Positions 1 to 10,699 of a DNA stretch of 64,000 bases are shown here, piece by piece. The position numbers and the translations under genes were made by a program. This stretch comes from Stratiolaelaps scimitus. Taxonomy: Eukaryota; Arthropoda; Arachnida; Mesostigmata; Laelapidae. Each line of letters starts with the position of its first letter. Within the stretch, counting starts at the first letter, position 1. The notes under the pieces are model-generated. The model did no database searches. It worked only from the letters and a program-made list of their open reading frames with translations, and was not told the DNA's origin. The stretch lies in the NCBI GenBank assembly GCA_019614645.1, contig JABWDB010000007.1, positions 2,356,001 through 2,420,000 on the forward strand, read 5' to 3'.

Positions 1-3000
1 TGACATATCCATAGTATTTTATCCTATAATATTTTCCGGATCAGGTCACTAAACTATGTTCCACGACTTAGATTATATGTATAAGCCAAGTGTTCTGAAA
101 TGTGCTACGCGATATGTTCGTATAGAATGCAATATCATGTTATTATTATTATTATCACTTTCACAGTAAAGTACGATTGACAATATATGGCGTCAAAAAT
201 GACGTGACGGACATCATCAACGTCAATCCTGGTCTCAGCAAACAAATGACGAGATGGAACCGTCCAAATCGCTGCGCTATCACTCGTTTATTGAACGTTA
301 CTATTTTTTGTTCAGATTTTCTATTGGTTCTGTGGCATAGTTTTCGTCCGCGCGGGAATACAACAACGGGTGGGTATAAGGTTGACATCCATCAGACGGA
401 CGCAGGGACGGGACTTAGGATGGTCCGGTGCCTCGTGAACTGAACTGAACACAAGAAAATGATCGTTAGTTTAATCCGTCAGTTGAACCTGCTTGGCCCG
501 AGCCATTGTTGATTAGTCCAAACACACTACGGCAATACGATTTTCTGTCACCATGTACACTATTAACCAGCCGTCTTGTCAGTTTGTCTATAGGGTGCAA
601 GAACGTATGCGTCATTCTCAATGACATCCTCGTCTATCGGCCCGCACAAACGCGATATTAGCACCGGACCGGAGCTGCACATGTAGGACCTTGTTTGATT
701 GGTGCTGCTGTATAAATGTCAATAGTGAAAGCGACTCACGAAAGAACACTCCACGCAATCGGCTGGTCTACATAGTCTCGGTGCTTATTTCTGCAATCGT
801 CCAAAGGGCTCAGTCCGTTTAATTATCGAGTAACTCCGCTACTTGTAACAGACACTTCTAGATCTGCTCCGAAGGGGAATATCTAAAATACGAAATAATA
901 TGGATGTATGTACCTGGATACAACTCGACATTAGCAACGGTGCCTACCCCTATGCAGAAAACAGTTTGACAAACTGAAATGAGTGCAATGTCTTTGTTAG
1001 CTAAAACAAAGCGTGCCCATAACGCGCCGGCCAAGTAGCTGCAGCTGTTGAACTCGAGGTAGCTAGGAGCTAAAGCGAGTTACGCCTTTGGGCAATGCTT
1101 TTCTTGTCTCTCCTGAAGGTCCGCCAGATGCAGCCATGTACTCCCAGCATATTCCAGCCGAGGAGTGTGGGGAGCTCCAACGGGCCCATGAGATGTTCCC
1201 GATTCCAGGACATTTTTCCACAAACCACCAGGCTCTGTAGCCAAGAATAGGGAATGCCAGGGGTATATGTCGAATCAATTCCTTACCTCGTTGTTATACA
1301 AAGTTTTTGCCCGTGAGCCAAGTCCTTAGCTTCTACAACTAACTAAACACCCAAACAATTCATATATTGAACAGGGTCTGTATCACAGTGTTCACAAACG
1401 GTTTTTGTCGTTCACTTTAAACGTTTCGAGATATTTCCCAAAATTACAATGTCCAGCGAGCATCTATGTTGAATGGCAGTTTACGTAACGTTCATCTTCG
1501 CCCGGGTGTCAATTATTGATAGCGTTTAATTAACTGTCGTATTAGTCTGCTGCTGGATTGTATTTTGGATTGTACCTTCTGTATTATCTCAATGGTGCTG
1601 ACGTAAAATAACATATGCATTGAAGGGATCCGTCGCATGAAGCAATGCCGAAAGTACCGTGGCCGTTCAATGTTTAAGGCTGAGAGTCTACCCGGAAAAT
1701 TTACTCTTAGTAATATATATATATATATATATAACCATAGCGTATAGTGTGTAATTGAATGAAATACTTTAAAAATTCTGCCTTGAAATGATCGAACACA
1801 GATATTGTTTCTTTGCTTCAGCCAAACAGATTCGATGGCTATGGCGTGACTTTTTCTCGGCATATGGAGGCACTCATCGAACAACAGTCATCTCACGTCA
1901 TGATCGGAGCTAGCCTCACGCAGAGTCCTTGGCACAGCAAACCAGAAAAAGTGTCGGAACACTTCGGGGTCGATATGAACAATGACTATTGATATATATA
2001 TATATATATATATATAGTAGAGGTCTGCTGTTCGCATTGTGTGGCTTGATATCTGAAATAGACCGGATTAAGCAAAATCAGCAGAGTGCCCTCGATATGA
2101 GCTCAATATGTCAAACAGCGAGATGAGTGTAATTGATTTAAACTCAACACAGATCATTGCTGTAAAAAATGAAACACTATTGTATGCTTATTGTATACTT
2201 ATATTGTATACTTCTGCCGGACAGAGTATGAGGATAAACGGATAAAGATGGAATTAGCAGTCACCCCGTCAACGTAAACTACGCCCAAGCGCTCAGCGGA
2301 ATTTCAAATAAAATCGCATCTTTCAGCTAGACCGTTTCTTTCGTGAATGTGATGAATTGCCTCCCACAACATCATATGACGACCTTCCATGCATTGATTC
2401 GATACAGGGCTGTTCGAATAAGAGACGTATTGAAAAGCATTTGTAGAATCTACAATTACGATAATGACGAGCGTAGATCGGCAACAAAAACCTCAGATGA
2501 TCATTTTCAGCTATTGGTAGAGGTGCCCGCCCAATGAACACGTTTGGCCAGCCATGGCCAGCGTTTGCTAAACAATTCTTTGTCATCTGCATAAAGAAAA
2601 TAACAACACTAATAATAGAAACGGGTCGAGTATCGCCTGTCGACTACACAACGCCAGCGAGTTACGCTCGTATCGCTGTATGCCGTATGGTTGCGTTGAC
2701 ACTGGATATTGGTGGCGTTTCCAAATGGCGAACCATCGTCAGAAACAATTCGAAGATCGATTATCTCTCTGGAGTGTCTTGCGTGCACACGTACGCTAGC
2801 AAGGGCCGCTTTTTCACGTGGTCATTTTTTCCGATTCGTCGCTACGACAGCCTATTTCTGAGAGCGTTCACTTCGCTGTCGATCGACTGACCGATTTTCC
2901 AATGCAACTTATATTTGGCCAGACCATGAATAGCAAGACACTTACTACTGCGAAGTTGTGCTGGCCCGGAAGTGCTTGTATCGAATCACAGCCCGTTTGC

Positions 3001-4344
3001 ATTGAGAAATTATTCATCGCGTCACGCCACTCCTACACGCGACGAGTGGCTAATGGCCTGGCCGGCGATACCTGGATGACCGTGGGTTAGATAGACTATA
3101 CTATTAGAAATTGAGGTTTTTTTTACTACTACTACTACTACTAATTAAGGAATTAGGGAATTTGGCTTGATTTGAACGAAGGATCGGTGATTTGTAGAAT
3201 GAGCTTATCATCGAAATGAACAAACATGAACTAATTCCCATACAATAATATTGATAATATGTGAAAAGTTGGCTTTTTTCTAACGTCGACTCAGTAAAAT
3301 CCACTCATGCCAGGTGAATGCATTCATTCTGCTATTCAATAGTTCAACCAGTCTCTTTGCATTGCATGAGAATATAACGCCAAAGTATCTCACTTGTCCA
3401 CCGCTTGAGAAAATTAATGGCAGAGTTCTGTCGAACGAGCCACACGGTCTCAGCGGGCCCAACGAGCTGCCCGTTTTCTAAAGCAATGCCGCAAACAGGG
3501 GTACCCTGGACATAATTAAACGCTGGCTGTGGGGTCAGCCAGGGTGTAGAAAATAGTATTGCGGTAAAAATATGCAATTTTCTTATTGTTTATGCGGTAA
3601 AATGATAAAATGCTGCTGACGCACTCTCGTCGCAGGGATTAGAAGATACTGTTAGGTTCAGAGCGGGGTGGAAATCGATTTCGACGATTCGATGTTGTTT
3701 CCATCGAAACCCCTGTGACAATTTTAAACCCTTAAATTCGCCCCCTTCTTCCTATCTCCGACCCGAATCTCAATCCACTAGCCAAACTAAGCATCGACAC
3801 GAGCAGCGGCCGACCAATTCATCTCTATCACCAGCGCCCGACCATTAACAACACTATTAGCATTGTTATTTACAAAAAAAAATCGAGCAAACTACAATAT
3901 ATAATAGTATATATTGAAAACGCGAAGATCACACATTAGAATAAGAAATAATGTATCACATTTCCAGCCTGCTTACCGTCGATCTATCTCTCAATCATTC
4001 AATGTACAATATGCACCGACGTATGAACAGTTTGACCCGCTGTCCGCCAAGCTATACCTTCGGGGCATTCGGTCACTTCGAATACGCCGTCTAGATGTTG
4101 TTATTCGCCTTGCCCAACCAGAGTCAGAGGAGCGAATCACGTTGAACCCGTCAGGGATGCTCGCCCATCTGATTAAGACACAGAAGACGTCAATGAACGT
4201 TATCTACGAAGGAGACCTTGCGCGAGCAACTCCGCGACCAACATCGCGAACGCCCGTCCGCGCAGTTTCGCCGCCCGCTGGTCGTTTGTCTGTTCACCCT
4301 ATTGTCATCGGTGCTGGCGTAGTTCACGTTGCTTCACGTACTTG

Positions 4345-4381
<37 letters not shown>

Positions 4382-4600
4382 TGTTGTTTTCTTTAAGATA
4401 TAATTCTTTGTTCTATCGCATGGCATATGGAGCCCGTCATCTACGGTACACGTTATGTTGTACCGTGGAGACAGCACTGCTGATTCGCTTCGAAACACAT
4501 CGCCTGTTAAAAATGATATCTGTAGTTACTGCTGCTCCTGACAGGGACTTGTGCATACTTGCTGTCTAAACCAATCGGGCGCACAACAATAAATCTTTTT
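1..4600. other. No gene recognised
   Basis: AT-rich sequence with (TA)n tracts, a family A SINE fragment at 1.6 kb and a TATAAAT near 709. ORFs up to 160 codons (3914-4396, initiated by TTG and running into TA repeat) have no family resemblance or splice support. Confidence 0.5.
1625..1712 (+). mobile_element. Family A SINE, 3' fragment followed by (TA)n
   Basis: It matches the family A tail (gggatccgtcgcatgaagca ... cccggaaaatttact) and leads directly into a (TA)n tract at about 1712-1733. The tRNA-like head is missing. Confidence 0.7.
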
Positions 4601-4617
4601 CTTGCATCTTATTCCAG

Positions 4618-4690
4618 CTGAGACGGCTAACCAATACGCGTTCGGTTTGCACCACGAAGCTAAGCAGGTTGAACATATTCAATGATCAGA
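4618..4690 (+). repeat. 5S-rRNA-like fragment (pseudogene or 5S-derived SINE)
   Basis: Contains gaagctaagcagg preceded by tcggtttgcaccac, resembling the 5S internal promoter A-box region (classically ...CACCGAAGCTAAGCAGG...). The match fades on both sides and the second half of 5S is not recognisable. A degraded 5S pseudogene or the head of a 5S-derived retroposon are the options. Confidence 0.4.
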
Positions 4691-5039
4691 TACTCACCAG
4701 AATAAAATATTCTGCAGTAGAGGGACAGAGAGAGAGAGAATTGTTTCACCTTTTTACGTCATCTCGTAAATGATAAATTTGATCAGGATCTGCTTTAAAA
4801 CTCAGAACTCTGACAGCCCAGAATATTTCGTCGTATTTTGGTCGCAGTTGGGATATTTGCCTTAGTTGCCGATACTGAAAGGCAGATGGAAAGGAACCAC
4901 TCACTGCCTTGAGCTATTTGTGTTGTGTGCGGGTACAGTGTCAGATTAAGATAAACGAACCATATTTACGATAACGAACAAAATGATTAATTCAAGAATT
5001 GCCATTAAACATCGCCAAGCGACAGAAGCATCTTGTAGA

Positions 5040-5053
5040 AGTTCTATTTAATG

Positions 5054-5089
<36 letters not shown>

Positions 5090-5191
5090 TAGGTTGGCCT
5101 AAAAATAATGAGACACATATACATTTCAATATCGGCTTAACTAAGCGAGTTAAAACAAAGATTTTTTAGTATGAGTTAGAGGTATGCACCT

Positions 5192-5235
<44 letters not shown>

Positions 5236-5240
5236 CGATT
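5040..5240. repeat. Paired (TA)n microsatellites
   Basis: TA runs at about 5059-5085 and 5193-5236. Comparable shorter tracts occur at 1712-1733, 1990-2016, 4349-4379, 7205-7250, 7748-7804, 9799-9821, 14504-14548, 22179-22217, 29459-29477, 32819-32850, 35679-35711, 37217-37242, 38907-38934 and 45845-45861. ORFs reading IYIYIY over them are not genes. Confidence 0.95.
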
Positions 5241-5364
5241 CGCAACGTGCTACACAGCTGGGCTTGTTTTTTGGCTTCAGCCGATCCGTATTCACATTTT
5301 GAGCTGACACATACAATGGTTACGCAATGAAATGTATCACGTTAAAAATTACAAGCCTAATAAT

Positions 5365-5475
5365 ATTTCCGGGCTGACTGTCAGCCAATAAACATTTAAC
5401 ATCCACGATATTGTTTTCGGTTTATAAGACGGACCCCTCAAAATGCAAACGTTGCAAACCGTGCGCACGCGAATG
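5365..5475 (-). mobile_element. Family A SINE, truncated copy
   Basis: Minus-strand tail (ttccgggctgactgtcag at its left end) through the ataagacggacccctc and atgcaaac segments to gttgcaaaccgtgcgcac. The head is cut off. Confidence 0.65.
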
Positions 5476-5889
5476 CGCGGCCTTCACAAGCAAAAGCAGA
5501 ATTAACCCATTCACTAAACCCATTGACCCTCTCACCACTGTCGGGGCTCGGAAATTGCTAGACGTTAATTACTTCGATATCGGGGAGAGATACATTCTGT
5601 GATTCACTGACCACCCAGTACACGATCCTCCCCTACCGTCTGTAAGATATTCAAACTCTTATAGGCGTAAGCCTTACGGGAACTGCCTTTTTGTTTTGCT
5701 ATTTTCGATGCAATTGATTGCAGATCCTCCGGGGTGCGAATACTTGCCGATAAAACATCATGTCTGTCAGCAAGCATCACAAGCATATTTGGAATGCCTA
5801 TAAGATAATCTCGCCTGTTATTGCGATGCAAAATCTCATTCACTCTATCCTTAGTTGGAATAGAAAAAATATTGTTTTATGCTAAACAG

Positions 5890-6640
5890 TGGAGAGATAC
5901 GACAGTAAATATGCACCGGAAAGGTGTTGGGCCACTCGAATGACTATGGGGGGGAGGGACTGTATCCGGCTCGAATTCTGCAGCGAAGGCACACGAGATA
6001 CGGCGCCATCGTGCACTTCCATATTGGTCAATATCGTGATTATTATCAAACACTACGAGCATGTTAAAATTATCGCGACATCCCAGTTGTGTTTGGCAAC
6101 GAATGATCCTGCCATGCATCATAACCGTTGCTTCTTCCAGGAGATATTGGCACGCGAGAGCGAAGGGAACACTCCACAGCGCAAATTTCATGATGACGTG
6201 TCTGACCAGACCTCAGATCGTCGATTTCAACGATCCGAAAGTCGAAATGGAGGCTAACCTTTTTCGCTAGGTAGTTCAGATCAAGCAACGAAAGATTGGA
6301 TGCTAGTGTCCTCCATCGGACGAACAATGCACAACGATACTGCGGCCAAAAAAGGAGCACCGAGCCGCCTCTCGTGTTCGGCAGCTGATGAGGCACACCT
6401 TCTGCAGATAATCGATTGTTTTTTCGCGATTCTGGACGCTTAAACTCAGTGAAAGAAATGAAAGGCAAATCCTGTTCCCGATCCACGGAAGGATTAGCGA
6501 TTTTGGACATATACCAGGACAAAGGGGGGTGCAGACCAGGTCACTCGCCAGATCTCAATCCGATAGAAAAATGATGGAAATTGTTGAAGAAAAGTGAGAC
6601 GAGCCCGACAAAGGCCTTATTGCTGTGCCAAAAGCGGTGT
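5890..6640 (+). pseudogene. Decayed Tc1/mariner-type transposase
   Basis: The plus strand at about 6535-6590 reads PGHSPDLNPIEK, a stop, then WKLLKK. This is the hallmark of the third catalytic residue region of Tc1/mariner transposases. Upstream, fragments such as RDCIRLEFCSEGTRD and NDPAMHHNRCFFQEIL resemble the middle catalytic region but lie in broken frames. There are several stops and frameshifts and no terminal inverted repeats were recognised, so it is inactive. A family A SINE lies just to its right. Confidence 0.6.
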
Positions 6641-6795
6641 ACTAAAATATTGATTATTTTCGAACTCTTGTTCTCCTATGGGATCCTAGTTGTTATTCGG
6701 TGATGAGGCTAGTTACTAACGGCTATTAAATACCCAGTGCAGTATAGACCTGACTTGTGTGCAGTATAACTACTAGACTATAAATCTCTTACGGC

Positions 6796-6990
6796 CTGAC
6801 CCACAGCCAACGTTTAACGTTCACGGTACAACTGCTTTCGGCATAAGGTTTCATAAGACGGATAACCCCTTTTAAATGCAAATGTGCAACGGTGGGGATC
6901 GAACCTGTGTGTGCGCCTACGTGTCTTGTCCTCCGATTGCCAGGCGCACACGAATGCACCACCAGGCCATCGGACTCGACATAGACCTGA
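6796..6990 (-). mobile_element. Family A SINE, near full-length
   Basis: On the minus strand the head reads ggcctggtggtgcattcgtg, with the B-box ggttcgatccccacc and then the atttgcattt, ccgtcttatga and atgccgaaagcagttgtacc body segments. It adjoins the decayed Tc1/mariner element on its left. Confidence 0.8.
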
Positions 6991-6999
6991 CTATGAGCG

Positions 7000-7745
7000 A
7001 GAATTTCCCTTTTCTCTGCCAGGCTCCGTGTCAGAAACAATCACGCACTTAATATGCGACATATGCTAAAATATTGAGTGATCCTAATCGAGTGGACAGA
7101 CCGCCCGTGTGCGTGATGCATAGAAGTCATACCCCCCGGACTTCGTCATCGTACAAATGACTTAAAGCCATTAAAGGAGTTAGCATATAGTGATAATAAC
7201 TGTAGAGTATTGCGAATCATATATATATAGATATATATTTATATATATAGATATCTTGAGACTGACGTGTAGCACAACAAGAAGTCAATGATAGAAAAGA
7301 AAAGTTCTGACGAATGGAGCAGGACTCTTGAGGCCTTAGGTATCGTGACTTGGGCAGTGTTATTGCTGTTGTCAGACTTGGCATAGCTGAAAATAAAATT
7401 TGAATTCGCTCAAGTCATCGTAATGACATCGATCACGACAAGTTCGAAAATTTATATGAGACCTTCGGCAAAGTTGCCGTTAATAGTTTCAGGCGTATCA
7501 GCTCGACAGGGACATTGAAAGGTTTCGGCAAACCTGTGTTCATTTTGTGTGACTTGTGTTTTCGGAGACAGCTCGCCGCTTCTGCTGCATAGCGTGAGTC
7601 AGTCCGACGTGAATCATTATAGAGTCACAGTATATATTGCATGAACGAAAATGAGAAAGGCTCCCCTTGTTCTCTGACTACATTTCTTCTATATATTGCT
7701 GCAGCGACCTCGGGAAAACAATCCAGACACGGTAATTGCACACCC

Positions 7746-7782
<37 letters not shown>

Positions 7783-8090
7783 TAAAAAATATATATATAT
7801 ATATGTACACCAGTTCTGAAATACTAATTCAGCTAACTACTACATTAAGTTATTCGTATTGATTAATAGCTCTAATGGTTAATATAGGTAAATCTGTCAA
7901 ATAATATGTACTCCCCCCCCCATGCGAACAGACGAACAATGAACAATGTTAGTATAGTTGTTAATTAGCTAAAATATTACATGAATAGTTGGCGCTGGCC
8001 ACTTTTCACCGAGTGTGCAGGTGGGCTATTTCGTGAGAACCGCTGCGCTGTTTATTTGCACGAGGTGTTCGTCAAATTGCGGCACTCAAC
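7000..8090. other. No gene recognised; (TA)n tracts
   Basis: Contains TA microsatellites at 7205-7250 and 7748-7804 and a C8 run near 7912. Nothing else is supported. Confidence 0.5.
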
Positions 8091-8099
8091 ATACTAATA

Positions 8100-8600
8100 A
8101 CTGACTAAGTTCGGCCTGGCCCGCCTTCCGAAGGGAGAGCCTTCACCGTGAGCGCCGCTAAAAGCTACCGGTGGATGGTCATCGACCCATTGCAGTGACG
8201 GCTTCGGCGTCGTTCTTGTTGTTGTCTGCCAACAACAACGCTCACGGGCGAACGACAGCTCTGATGATTCGATTAGCGCGGCGGGGCATTCGCGTCGAAT
8301 CAGTCGCACAGACGCACGCACGAATAGACGCGCACGCCTACCTACGCTGGCGGTGGTGCTCCGGCGGCTACTGTTGCCGTCTTCGGTTTCGGAGGAGAAC
8401 CCGAAGGTTGGCAACGCGCCCCATCGGCGTTGCCGGGGAGCTCGGGACCAAGCCAGGGCCGAGTCGCGGCTCTTCGATGTAACACCAACGCGTTGACGGA
8501 CGCTGCTGCGCACGTGATAACTCCGGCGTCGGAACGAAGGGGACACGCTACCAGTTGGCGGACTGGCACTCTCAACTCGATAGCTCTGCCCCTTCAATAG
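8100..8600. promoter_or_regulatory. CpG-rich block, possible promoter/5' exon
   Basis: Much higher GC and CpG than its flanks. A 167-codon minus-strand frame (TTG start) and plus-strand frames are open because stops are rare at this composition. It is probably a 5' UTR/promoter of a gene not resolved here. Confidence 0.3.
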
Positions 8601-8664
8601 ACACTAACGTCTCGGCGACGGATCGAAACATTGGAGCTGTTATAACACTAAATATATGATAAAA

Positions 8665-8876
8665 GAGTGATGTTGTCTGGTAACGGTGCGCTTATGGATA
8701 TGTCGTAATCTGTAGTAACTGTCAATAGCAAGTGACTTTACAGAAAACGTACAGAGGCCTCGACTTGAGGATGAAACGTAATTTTCAAAATGGGCATTTT
8801 CACGACGAGTGCACACTCGTCAAATTTTGTGAACTTCGTTAACTTCCTGGGTGTCCTTCTTGAAGTGTTACTATGT

Positions 8877-8959
<83 letters not shown>

Positions 8960-9163
8960 AAGGAAGTAAAGGCCCTCAGTAATACTTCAAGAAGGACACC
9001 CCGGAAGTTAACGAAATTTAGAAAATGTGACGAGTGTGCACTCGTCGTAGAAACGTTCATTTTGGAAATTACGTTTTATTGTACGTACGTTTTCTGTTAA
9101 GTCACTTGCAATTGACAGACTGCGGCATATTGATAAGCGCACCGTTACCAGACAGCACCACTC
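8665..9163. mobile_element. Foldback element: ~200 bp inverted arms around a (TA)n core
   Basis: The left arm (8665-8873) and right arm (8958-9163) are reverse complements with mismatches and small indels. Shared blocks include gtctggtaacggtgcgctta at the outer ends, cagaaaacgtac, gacgagtgcacactcgtc and ggtgtccttcttgaagt at the inner ends. The centre (8880-8957) is almost pure TA. The structure is that of a foldback/MITE-like DNA element. No target duplication could be placed with confidence, and no coding sequence lies inside. Confidence 0.85.
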
Positions 9164-9169
9164 CGTTAA

Positions 9170-10690
9170 CATAAAACACCACTGTTGTAGCCAAAAGGAG
9201 CACACATATATATGAAGTGCCTAAGCGTGACGGCAAGACAAGTCCGTTCCTCGATTATGACCTAGTATCCCCTTTTAAAAGCTCAACACGCCTCTGCAAA
9301 AATACCGAAAAAAAACAAAAGTACGAAATGGGTAGATACCATACTAGAAATTATGAGCGCTTTCTAAGCGTTGGCAAGGCGAACGTTGACCAAGGGGATG
9401 GCTACGCATGATGCGATTAGTTGACTACACTAACATAGCGATCATTATTATTATTATTATTATTAGTATTATATATTCGCTATTATTAAATCCTCGTCGA
9501 GTTCCCCATTTGGTATCGTGCAATTATCATCGAATCACTAGCTATGGGTCGCCGGGACCGACCTTTCTTAAAATAATCATATCTCATATTTGTTATTAAG
9601 GCGGCGTTAACGATGATGCCGTTGCAATTTGAAAATTTAAAAAAAAATTGAAAAACATCTATATCGCTCTGCGTATCTGATGTGATCGTGCAAGAAGCTC
9701 GGCGGAGGCGTTATTCAATATTCAATTACGAAAACAAGTGAAGCCAGCCAAGAAATGAAATCTTTCTCTCTATGTTGACTCTCTGCTGATAAAGAGATTA
9801 TATATATATATATATATATATGAGTGAGGGAGTCATATTAGGAGTCGCGTTTATTTTCAACACCCTTAATGCAACTAATAATCAGCCTTCAGTAGTCGGG
9901 AACTTGTTAGAACAGCAAAGCGACATATATAAGAAACCACTTAAATAAATACTCAATTCACATAATTTGCATTTTTATATAACAACAATACATATAATGG
10001 CGGCAAATTAACAAAATAAACAAACTTCATATCTTCGGCGAACTCCGTTCGTCACAACATAAGTTGACGCTGTGTTTCGAACCAAAGATCTCTATGAAAA
10101 TGGGGGAGATGGTGGTATACAAAGGTTCCACGGTACAAAAATGGGGTATTGAAGGTTTCGTTTCGGATGCAAAAAAAATGGCCCACGCAGATTCCATATT
10201 ACATTTCACCCTCAATATAACTAGACATTTAGCTTCAGTTAGATACGATTTTCGTCAGTAGAAAGTCTTCATTGTTTGTTCGGGGTCATCAAGAGCCAAG
10301 TCGAGAGATTCACTGCGTAAAATAGTAATGCACAGAGTAGCCTACGGGGCATGAACGTGAATCAGTAGTAGTAATAATAATAATTATTATTTTTATTAGA
10401 ATGCTAACTTAGGCGAACGTTCTATAGAGAATGAATACGATATTATAGTTTCCATAAATGCATTTATTACTTGATTATAATATTAAAGTAAAATTGCAAC
10501 AAGGCCCACAGTTGGCGCACGACAGCGAACACATATAATCGTAGCAGCATTTTTCAAACAACTAAAAATATAATTCAGGCCAGACTGACAACCTCCTCGG
10601 TCCTCCTCGGTCACGAACTATGTACACCACAAATATGTATTTATATATATATATATCACAAACGGGCTTGAGAAACATTCGATTGATAGC
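9170..10690. other. No gene recognised
   Basis: AT-rich spacer with ATT triplet runs near 9446 and 10370 and a TA tract at 9799. Nothing else is supported. Confidence 0.5.
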
Positions 10691-10699
10691 TGGTGATGC

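Noticed and set aside
8094..8597. 167-codon minus-strand ORF
   Set aside because: Begins at TTG, lies in a CpG-rich block where stops are rare, and has no recognisable domain or splice partner.
8839..9100. ORFs reading IYIYIY over TA microsatellites
   Set aside because: Translation of a dinucleotide repeat inside the foldback element; the same applies to similar ORFs at other TA tracts.
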